From positions 1 to 64,000 of the forward strand of contig JAODUP010001282.1 in the NCBI GenBank assembly GCA_025642065.1: a stretch of 64,000 bases of DNA. The letters are read 5' to 3'. The position numbers and the translations under genes are program-made. Positions within the stretch are counted from its first letter, which is position 1. The number at the start of each line of letters is the position of its first letter. Below the pieces are notes generated by a model. The model saw only the letters and a program-made list of their open reading frames with translations. It made no database searches and was not told the DNA's origin. Source of the stretch: Paralvinella palmiformis. Taxonomy: Eukaryota; Annelida; Polychaeta; Terebellida; Alvinellidae. This document shows positions 52,847 through 64,000 of this stretch, piece by piece.

Positions 52847-55200
52847 TCGCTAACTAATCCACTCATTCATTGACTCCTACTTACATGAACCTTTCATAAA
52901 ATAGAGCATCATCAAGATTCAAGAAGTTATACGATCATTGAAATAATGTCACAAAAGTCATAGTAAAATACCAGATTATAAATAGCAGACGATCAGAGTC
53001 AAACACTGGCTTGCTGGATCCAGAACACATAGAGTTGTATTAGCGTAAAGAAAAGAGATTGGTCATAAATATCAGTACGAATGTGGTTGCTAACAAGGGG
53101 TGCGTTTATACCTTCACGGTCTAGCTATACCTGAACGATGTTTCATCTTTCACTTCGCCTAGGTTATTGCTTGGCCTATTTAGCTTAAAGTATTTAAAAG
53201 GTAGACTTAATCATCAACATTTCGATTTTTATATATAATAACAATACAGTTCTTCTTCTTCGATCGGAATCTGCGAATCACGATATCATCAGGTTACATA
53301 TCTTTGTCAAATAGCTAAATGGATTCATAATAACAACAGGAGTATGCCTATAGCAGCAGGATATAACAGCATACCCATAACAGCAGGGTATAACAGCATA
53401 CCTATAACAGCAGAATATTACACTTTTACAGCATACCTATAACAGCAGGATGACAAGATTTACATAGAAAACAAATATATTCCTGGATATCGGCTGTCAC
53501 AATACCAAACGGCTCTCAAATATTAGATGTTTAACTACTGAGGGGTCGAATTTAATATAGTAGCATCTAGTTTCTTCAACAAGAGACAATACACATAACA
53601 AAACCTAAGAAGAATTCATAATTCATTCATGCAGATTAAATAGATTCAATATATTTATGATAAAAACGTTATATATATAATTCGCAGAATAACATCATTA
53701 TCAATCACTTTAGCCTGGCCTGTAACATATATCTAAGTTAATTTAGCATAACAGTTTTATAAGTTGTCCTCAGTAACACTCATAAGTTCAACCTGTAGGG
53801 CTGCGGGTATAATAATCATCCTAGAACTTACTAATATAAAATCTGACCCCGCCTAAAGCAACCACATCTGATCATAATTATTTTAAGTTACGTTGATATA
53901 CTTTGTTATATAATTTTTATATTGTTAAAATACCAGTAATCACGGTTCAGAATTGTTATATAGATGATGCACTCGAGATACGGTAACCTAACCAAATCCA
54001 GAATTGCTGTTGACGATTTATGGGGACAATAACCCCACAATAACGTTATCGAGGCAGGTGCGATGACACTCCTAACGGTCATTCATGCAGATTAATTATA
54101 TTCAATATACCTTTAAGGCCCCACATCCTCCAAAGTGGAACCTCCACGTAAAACGTTACTATCATATTGGTTCGCATCGAAAGTTGGTTCATTCGACCAC
54201 CCTCAGTTATATGTTTTGAAGTTCGTACCTCGAGCTGATAAAGTAAGTGCGTCAGCTGGGAAATGTGAGCACTTAATGAGAAAATAAATGACTCATTCTC
54301 GGCTGATTAAATCGTTCTGGCGTTCCCAATAACGGGCCATAACAGATTTTAATAACTTCCATAATGTATTTCCCTTATTGAGTATTATATCATGCGGTAT
54401 TTAATAAAGGACATACATAGATTCCGGCTTTTATTACTTTTTCTGGAATTTGATGTACATACTTTTCATATGTTATTTGGTACCGTGAAAAATGACATGC
54501 ATGTAATAAACCCTGGACACTCCACCACAATAGGTGATAGGTCATGCTTAGGTATATTCCTTATATGTTTGTTTTGATGAGATGATGATGTGCACCTCGT
54601 GGGCTAAATGGACCGTGAGACCTCCAAAGGTAATGAAGCGAAGTCAAAGATGAAACGCCCTTCAGATATTCACACGCCGGGATTCGAACATGGGTCGTAG
54701 AGATCCGTGGTCCAACACGCTAAAGCTAGACCACGGAGGCGCCCCGTTTGTTTTGATCAAATAGCGAAGGATGAGAGAATATTTGGAGGTTACGTACACC
54801 GTAATTCACTACAAAATACAATGATATTACCAAATTGGCATCATCAAATTTTTACCTTCATTATATTCCAATATAAAATCGGGCTCATCTTCGCTTATAT
54901 ATATATATGACCCAATTCGAACACTAACCTAACCTGGAAGATATTAGTGCATTACTCAAAACATACATTAACGGTGCTTCGATAACGTCAGTGCAATCTA
55001 TTAAAAACCTCCAAATTATGGATAAATATAATTATATTTGTGGAATGTTACCGTAATGAGTCGCTTCTTAGCTATATGCTCCAGATATGACCATTGACGA
55101 GGCTAAATAGACTCCTTATTTTAGCAAAATGCCATAGATTCGCTATTAAAAACACACAAACAAGAGATTAACCCCTGATTTTCAATATTGTTTTATTTGT
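52760..55200 (+). repeat. Composite repeat block X, copy D
   Basis: Starts with an ACTC/CTCG array and a CT run (about 52812-52846), then is collinear with 26340-29340. A short array of a ~26 bp unit with acagcatacctataacagca lies at 53345-53455, where copy B has one unit. Interrupted by the SINE at 54579-54745. Confidence 0.65.
54579..54745 (-). mobile_element. S-A SINE with perfect 12-bp target-site duplication
   Basis: A 167-bp insertion flanked by gtttgttttgat at 54567-54578 and 54746-54757. On the minus strand it reads gcgcctccgtggtctagct, B box gttcgaatccc, a short body, and a tail with CATCAT units at the left. An AT-rich 12-bp duplication with a simple-repeat tail is the signature of LINE-mediated (target-primed) insertion. 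Confidence 0.93.
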
Positions 55201-55264
55201 TGTATTAGTGTAACATCATGTTTATTTAGTGTATTATATCAAAACCTCATTGTACACCATGTTC

Positions 55265-57088
55265 ATTGTTCGACATGTCCACATTCCATAATGCCAATAA
55301 TTCATCACGTCAACAACCGATCTAATCAAAAAAACAAACAAACACCACGTCAACAGATAATCACGTCAACAAACCGGTACGTCTATAAACCACAAGATAT
55401 ATTAATGATCCATTATGTCAACAACCCAAAGTGTAAACAAACGATTATGTCAACAAACCAACATGGCAATAAAAGATTATGTCAACAATCCACCATGTCA
55501 TTAATTCATCATGTTTTTAGCAGAAATAAAATGCTAATCCACAATGTTTCCTCCCTTTGTGTTGCTGGATTTAATAACCTAATCCACCATCGTTCTTTCG
55601 GCGAGTGTACCCTGAGCCAGTAGATCTTAGTTATTTACATTATCTCGTCGTGGTATAGTTTAATTATAAAATTTACAGGTCGGGTAGTGTGTCTATCTAC
55701 CAATAATAGGTGCCTATTTCTAAATAATCTAGTCCTCCTCGGTTGCGGACTCGTAACGCCTTTTCGCGGCTTCGTTAATTATTCGTTGATGAATTAGAGT
55801 TGACTCGTCAGACTTTCACGGGAAATACTGAAGGTTTTTGATCAATTATATTAGTACCCGGCTTAATGTAGGCATCGTTTTCTCAGTTATGCCACATCTA
55901 GTATTCCTGGCCTTGGCTTAGTCAGTATATATATAAAAACATACATTTATTCACCCTAGTTTAGCCGCTATCTTATACCATATGTGATACGCCTAAATTG
56001 ATTTTGAGTAATAATTATTTTTCTCTTGAAAGATTTAACACTGTAGTAAACTATTAACAATTCAATGTTGTTTTCATCGCTAATTAAAGTTGGTCGTTCA
56101 AATTTATTGTTGGGTTTTTATGTACATCGTATTGGTATACCACTGGACAGAACCTTCCAATGGCTCATGCTAATATTGGTGTTTTATTTAATTTATTATT
56201 GTTATTATTATTATACTTCATGTGTGATAATTTATAAAAGTATTGTGAAAAAAATCGCGAATCTTCGCAATAAGGTGATACCCAATTAAATACTTTTTTC
56301 CATATATCTGTTAGAAATCTAGGGGTAATAACTGGATAATAATTTAGGAATCGAGAAGAAGGCGAATTCTATATGCAAGTTCTGGTATTACCATATAAGA
56401 AATATAGGATTTATTTGTAAGGGTGTAAACGATGAGACATGCAATAACATATCGACTGGACTATGGCAATGCATTGTTATATAATATACCCATATATCTG
56501 ATAAACCGCCTACTCCGAGTGCAAAATCGTGGTGTGCGTCAGGTGACAGGCACTCGCAAAAGGGAATATATAACGCTAGTTTTATTCCAGCTACACTGTC
56601 TTCCTGTACGTTCCAAATCACTGTACACGATTTTGTATTATGCATTCAAAGTACTGAGTGGAACAGCACCACTGTATCTAAGCGAACTGATCCAAACTTA
56701 TATATCAGAGAAAATGCTGCGAACTGAGTCCAAAAAGCCATACACCAAGATACAGAGATACATCTTTCCGAGCATCAGCTCCCAGACAGTGGGATAAGTT
56801 GTCAAATCATATTAAGCTTACATCAAGAAAATAAATATTTTGTGACGTTTTTAAACCCACTTATTTAAATTTAGCATATTTATACTATATAAACCAGTGT
56901 ATTTATGTATAAAATGTGTTTGTGCTAAATGAGCACGATTTAATTATATTCTAAATGCAAAACGGCTTAGAGAAATTCAAATTGAATAAGGCGCTATATA
57001 AAATAGTATTTGTTTTTCTTCTAATATTATATATTATGTAGTCATAAGCTTTTGACACAATTTGTGATATGCCTGACATCTTTCATTG

Positions 57089-57134
<46 letters not shown>

Positions 57135-57560
57135 TAGGTGTATATTGTAATATTAGAGTTTGTGTAGTCATTAGTTTACGAGATGTGTAACACCGTTTAA
57201 CAAGTCTTCTGTGGCTTCATTATATCGGCATTTAGCTGTACATATTCAGCGTTATAGATTGACATGTACGATGTACTTCATTATCTGAATTAAGTATTAC
57301 TTTGTATCTACTTCTCCATTTCCAAATGGTTACTTTAGCTGAAATTATTCGCGAGTTATAAATCTGATTTTTTTTACAAAATGCGAGAGAATAATATACT
57401 ATTACAAGGGTTATTATTTGTATTGAAATACGGTTTATGATAAAAGCTCATATTACGAAAATCTCAAACCATTATACTATTTATGTCCAGAATATTAACT
57501 TGTTGAAGTTTAATATGTTTAACTACACCTGTAGAATTACATTAATTGAAGGAGTGTATA
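55265..57560 (+). repeat. Composite repeat block C, copy D (interrupted)
   Basis: Minisatellite at 55275-55515; ttgtgttgctgga; tctcgtcgtggtatag; gcttcgttaattattcg; tatacc-actggacagaacc; TTA run (about 56190-56214). The block is broken at about 56230 by a LINE and resumes at about 57045 with gacacaatttgtgatatgcc. It continues to the tactttagctgaaatt and gttgaagtttaatatg landmarks also seen at 43740-43950. A TA array (57092-57133) is an added expansion. Confidence 0.75.
56232..57045 (+). pseudogene. 5'-truncated non-LTR retrotransposon fragment
   Basis: Only the C-terminal part of ORF2 and the 3' end. Starts near a decayed VRNLG motif (about 56310). In 56432-56797 it reads RLDYGNALLYNIPIYLINRL, then VTGTRKREYIT and LPVRSKSLYTILYYAFKVLS. 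After a frameshift near 56755 it reads FRASAPRQWDKLSNHIKLT. The 3' end runs through aaggcgctatataaa, typical of L2/CR1-group tails. Same family as the minus-strand LINE at 30966-33200. Truncation and frameshifts make it dead. Confidence 0.9.
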
Positions 57561-57831
57561 CGTAGCCGACGAACAACTGGTCCAATAGTGGATATTTCTT
57601 AACTGAAGAAGATATCACTATTTTTTACTTCTTTAAGTAAACAAACAGGCCTTCGTGGTTAATTAGCCTAGAGTGGCCAGATTTGTATATTAGCGTATAA
57701 AAGAAGTGACCTATCAGAATTACAATTCATTTTTTGTTATATTAAGAATTCTGGCAGAATAAATCACGTATTTTCTTCCAGCCTGTATTACTTATATAAT
57801 TATGTGAGTTGTGAGCCACAAAATGAAATAT

Positions 57832-57833
<2 letters not shown>
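57561..57833. other. Unassigned spacer
   Basis: No feature recognised between block C and the next AT array. Confidence 0.4.
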
Positions 57834-57930
<97 letters not shown>

Positions 57931-57940
57931 ATATAGTTTT

Positions 57941-57971
<31 letters not shown>

Positions 57972-57972
57972 C
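57834..57972. repeat. (AT)n(GT)n(AT)n microsatellite
   Basis: Two AT blocks separated by a short GT run and a unique stretch of about 15 bp. Confidence 0.97.
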
Positions 57973-58039
57973 TACCTCCCAACCCCAACCCACACAGACA
58001 CATGGTGTTATGCTATGGCGACTAACAATAATATATCTT

Positions 58040-58640
58040 GCCTCTGACAAGACGATGACTGTAACTAAAATTATCTCCTTCTCGAGATGTAATTGTGTCT
58101 GGAATTCAGCAGAAAAGATTTCCCAAAGGATACCAATTAAAGTTGTTTATTCTGACGACATCTTTCAATCAGGAATATATACGAATAATTACTGTCATGA
58201 CATGCTAAAACGATCACACAAATAGCACACACAACGTAAATTGCGATGTGTTATATATAATTAATGTGTTATTATTATTATTATTATCATTATTATTATT
58301 AGAGAACTGTGTTAAAGTACCTCCTACAAAACCATCGCTCGCTCTCTTCTAGTTTTTAGTTTTATTTCTAACCCTTTAGGATAAGAACATAAAAAAACTA
58401 GGGATTACGATTTAATGTGTCTGTGTACTGATAAAAGGACTCTTCGATCTGCCGACGACAGAAATGTCAAGTCAGCGACAGAGATATTCCTAGCAGTATG
58501 CCACCTTGTCTCCGTGTTTTGTTAATATTCTCCCAGGCGTAGTTTTGTCACGTGACATTTCTTCTCCATCGCTAACAGGTGACGTGTCTCCGGATTTGTC
58601 TCCCAGACATAGATATTACGGAGACTTAATCAGAGAAGTC
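58040..58640 (+). repeat. Repeat block D, copy 4
   Basis: Full set of D landmarks: tctcgagatgtaattgtgtc; ttcccaaaggatacca; gacgacatctttc; gaataattactgtcat; attgcgatgtgtta; gacgacagaaatgtcaagtc; ccaccttgtctc; catcgctaacaggtgacgtg; taatcagagaagtcaca. A TTA array (about 58268-58300) is inserted in the middle. Confidence 0.8.
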
Positions 58641-58816
58641 ACATATATATTTAGTTCCATTAATCTTGTTTGTAGAAGATTGTGTGATAAATAGCTCCTG
58701 GTCAAGCTTCGAATCTCCCACTATCCTCTGTTTTATGAGAACTGTCCGTCCTCCATTTCACCAATTAACTCATTCCAGGATTAAAACTAAGCGAGTTAGG
58801 AACCTATAATTTGGAG

Positions 58817-58988
<172 letters not shown>

Positions 58989-60036
58989 ACTTTTCATAAT
59001 TGATATTAGATGAAACATCCAAAGTAAAACTTCTTAATTACACATATTATAGCTCGAGTTATAACACAGATAATGTTGACGCGTGTGTATACAGTTTGAT
59101 ATGTCCAAGATATTTGAAAGAGAAATGATGAATCAGATGTATGCGTATTTTGATGATCAAAACTAAGTTATGAACCTGTTCTTAAACAATATCTAAATAC
59201 AGCAAAATTGTTTGCTTATTGTTAATGAAGTCATTCCCATATTTTCATTGTATACCACACAAAGTATACACAACCAAACTTCATGCGTATGGACCTTTTT
59301 ACCACATATAAGTATTTATAGAATATCTGTCAGCCTGAATTTATTTAATTATAATTTCAATCCTAGTTCGCCTATTGATACAATACATAACATAAACAAT
59401 ATAAATAATAGAAGTGAAACATGACACCATAATGAAGTGCACTGATGGTAGAAATATATATATATTTATTTATATATGACGTTACATATATCACATGGCT
59501 AGATAATTAACCTATAACATGAGGCTATGTTGCCCAATCTAGAGAATTATGCTCCTTACTCACCAGAAGATAATGGTAGGCAGTACTTGTGAGCGATTTT
59601 GTTTTCAATGAATGCATGGCTTGTTGAAAGGGTATCTATTGAAATACAAGTTTATTCATTCGCTAATTCTTGATAACGAAGCCGCGTCAGATTATACAGC
59701 GAACGATCATTACTGTACTTCTAGTAGTCTACATCTTAGTCTCCATCGAGGATCAGTCGTATTTTGTATTTTACAATATCCAAACAAATAGAGAAACCAT
59801 AGAGAACGTCATTAATAGTTGGACGTGAATTCCATCCCGAAGTCTGAAGAAATAGCCATTCTAATAACTCCGGGCTTTAATCAGGCTGGCATTAGTATCA
59901 ACACAGACGATCCTACATCGTAACGTGAACTATTCCAAATACAGAAGACAAATGTCTAATTTAAAATAACGAACCGTAAATACTATAATATTTCCCATCC
60001 TAAGACATCATCGCGGTGTCAAGTTAAGAGACAAGT

Positions 60037-60067
<31 letters not shown>

Positions 60068-60230
60068 GAAGAAGAAGCAGAAGAAGAAAATGGATGCATA
60101 ATAATATTAAACTACTTATATCTTGTTATAAAACGGATATTGCATGCAATATTTATATATTTACCTTAGTCTACCCATCATCTTAAGATATGCATGATAA
60201 CTTTGTTATAATAATTTAACTGAAATTGTC
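58989..60230. other. Unassigned AT-rich sequence
   Basis: Contains (AAT)n(AGA)n at about 60040-60080. No gene recognised; a 70-codon frame at 59212-59424 lacks any domain. Confidence 0.4.
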
Positions 60231-60244
60231 ATATTGCGAAAAGT

Positions 60245-60430
60245 ATGATGCCTTGCTAAGTTGTCCTTAGTTTGTTCAGCAACTCGACTAATCCGTGACA
60301 CCTTCTTATATTGGCTTTAGTGCACTTATCAGCTCGTCAGATGCGTGATGCTTGACTAATTTGGCCTTAGTGTACCTAGCAACTGGTCTGATGTGTGAGA
60401 CCTTGCTGTGTTGACATTAGGGTATTCAGC
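60245..60430 (+). repeat. ~52-bp minisatellite relic (C-block units)
   Basis: About three and a half units with the pattern ttggccttagtgtac, cagcaactggtc, gatgtgtgacaccttgc. The same units occur, fewer and more decayed, in block C after its TTA array (about 15180-15275, 30225-30400, 43415-43540, 57030-57260). Confidence 0.7.
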
Positions 60431-60555
60431 GGCTGAAGGGGTCATTGGCACATTCATATATTAGGCGCAGTCTAGTCTCAATTTTGAGATTATTGGTGTC
60501 AACATTACACAAAATACTTAATGTACGCGTCTTAATCCATATAAAAGACGGTACC

Positions 60556-62488
<1,933 letters not shown>

Positions 62489-62519
62489 TCTAACTCATTT
62501 GGTTGGTTGTTTAGCTCAG

Positions 62520-62690
62520 CCTCCATTTGATTTCAATTATTTAGTATAGACGCTGGTCACACCTCAAAAATATGGCCAATGAATGACTACAAGGAAACAT
62601 ATCACACAACCACAGGTTTGAATCAGCTTCGAACCCACAACATGGATGTTGATCGCTCAGTGCTCTAATTACTGCTTATGTGTGATCTAA
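62520..62690 (-). mobile_element. S-B SINE, minus strand
   Basis: Short tail-like tgatttcaatt at the left. Body ggtcacacctcaaaaatatg, then gaaacatatcacacaacc; inverted B box gcttcgaaccc near 62628, and inverted A-box-like gctcagtgctctaatt near 62655. Layout as at 48145. Confidence 0.7.
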
Positions 62691-63253
62691 TACATTATGT
62701 CATAAAGTGAATGACTCCTGATCAGTAATCTTAAAGACAAAGTTTAGTTGTTTTTATATGTTTGTTAAATATCAATAACTAACAAATCTCTCTGATGTAA
62801 TATACTTGTTAACTGTTGATAAAGACCTCAATTATTTGTTGTTTTATTTTGATAAATTACTCTGGCACATATTGTTGATGTAACTGCACAACTTGGCATT
62901 GAATGCCGAGGACATTTAGCTCTCCATATCACATGATCCTGGCAACGAATAAAATATATCTGTTCCCTTAAAGTTGCTGTTCAATGGTATATTCAGTTAT
63001 TCGTACCCATAATAAAGCTGAGGTCAGCATCTGAGGTGTCGAAATGTTTTATATACAGGTTTCTTTTGGACCACAGAAAATTACTGTTGAATGTAAACTG
63101 TGGTGTCAAATAGTTTATGATATGTATATAGCAAGTCACCATTGAACCACACGCACGTGTTGTTTGTTGCGAGCTGTGGTATCAAATAGTATGTTTTTAC
63201 GTGCTTCCTCTTTTTGTACGTAGCCTGCATGTAGCCGCTTTCCTGTGGGCGTG
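62691..63253. other. Unassigned sequence
   Basis: No gene or known repeat recognised. Two short similar segments (about 63092-63120 and 63165-63195, both with ctgtggt-tcaaatagt) form a local imperfect duplication. Confidence 0.4.
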
Positions 63254-63278
63254 ACACACACACACACACACACACATG

Positions 63279-63332
<54 letters not shown>
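63254..63332 (+). repeat. (CA)n(TA)n microsatellite
   Basis: CA (63254-63275), atgaaat, then TA (about 63282-63332). It abuts family G exactly as at 19572-19751. Confidence 0.97.
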
Positions 63333-63335
<3 letters not shown>

Positions 63336-63960
63336 GTAAGAAACTGGTTGCTTCATAAACTTTTTTGGTGGATTTTCTTAGAACACAACATGCCAACTGT
63401 AGGCGTGGGAAGATCGAGCAGCGATGCAGATATGTATAATATACAGAACGATGAATAGGCTGGCAGGTGTAGTGGAAGGCAGACATGGAAATACATTTAG
63501 TACACAATACCCCCGCGCACCATATATTACTTTAAAACATTGAAACATTGAAATATCTTAGAAGTGATACTCGCTAAGGGAGGGTATTGTCCAGAATTAA
63601 TTAATCAATCAATCAAACCATATTTGGACTAAAAAGAAAATTCTTCCCTAACAGTCGATAGATAAGATATTTCTCTCTTCTGCCACTAGCTTCAAGATAG
63701 CTATAATTCAAGGTCAACCGACATTTTATTGCTCCCGGTCATCAAATGTAATCTTACAGGATGACAGACATTCAACACCATAAACATATTGTGTCCGTTG
63801 ATATAGAAGAACTTAGAAGAAAGCGAAGACGACACATGGATAATGCGAATCTTATCAAAACGAAGACTTCCCCCATCAGCAATCTATCTCTTTTCTGTCG
63901 TACGTCGCCACTAATTAAATCAGCTTTTAGCTCTCCCGGTTGGAAATGAATTCCTTGCAA
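63333..63960 (+). mobile_element. Family G repeat, longest plus-strand copy
   Basis: The first ~285 bp is nearly identical to 19752-20035. It then continues with aaccatatttggac, cttctgccactagcttcaag, attcaaggtcaaccg and gatgacagacattca, matching 49340-49500. A 62-codon frame (63761-63949) and its antisense partner are not preserved in the sister copies. Confidence 0.8.
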
Positions 63961-64000
63961 TGAACCAGACTAGTAGAGAGCGAACACCAATTTAATGCTT

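Noticed and set aside
63761..63960. Overlapping 62-codon frames on both strands with charged residues
   Set aside because: They lie in family G, and the homologous stretch near 49490 has stops and indels.

Overview
This is eukaryotic, almost certainly metazoan, DNA and it is nearly all repeats. I found no intact protein-coding gene, rRNA or functional tRNA. It is AT-rich. It carries long compound microsatellites (CA then TA, GA, AAT/AGT, pentamers), tRNA-derived SINEs, dead LINE reverse transcriptases of the jockey/CR1/L2 type, one DNA-transposon relic with very long inverted ends, and several repeat families without coding capacity. A mollusc is my best guess, possibly a cephalopod, from overall texture only (low confidence).

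Layout. 1-10.3 kb: a CA-tailed repeat (here 'family F') with two ~600 bp internal units leads into a recent tandem duplication of a ~4.3 kb segment (1774-6135 and 6136-10337). Each copy contains an inverted copy of another repeat ('family G') and an ATATC array. 10.7-11.9 kb: broken LINE reverse transcriptase. 12.7-17 kb: SINEs, a 15-bp minisatellite, a composite block ('C'), a GTGA array. 17.9-20.2 kb: second F copy followed by G. 21.2-23 kb: the least repeat-like stretch, with an E-box palindrome, a CRE-type site and broken coding-like sequence. 24.9-31 kb: blocks D, F (truncated), X and C. 31-33.2 kb: minus-strand LINE. 34.4-36.7 kb: DNA transposon with ~430-450 bp terminal inverted repeats and a frameshifted protein remnant. 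36.8-42.3 kb: block D, then mostly unassigned AT-rich sequence. 42.7-46.4 kb: third C-E-D set, carrying a striking hairpin insertion. 48-52 kb: SINEs, G, and a 1.25 kb AAT/AGT array with internally duplicated SINE pieces. 52.8-58.6 kb: X-C-D again, interrupted by a SINE with a 12-bp target-site duplication and by a LINE. 60.2-64 kb: a C-like minisatellite relic, the fourth F copy, a SINE and G.

Larger pattern. Block C recurs at about 14.2, 29.4, 42.7 and 55.3 kb, with D, E and X blocks in a repeating order around it. The window therefore reads as an old, degraded series of ~12-15 kb related segments, each remodelled by different later insertions. Nothing here looks like a cooperating set of genes. 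All homologies between blocks were read by eye; no alignment or database search was run.
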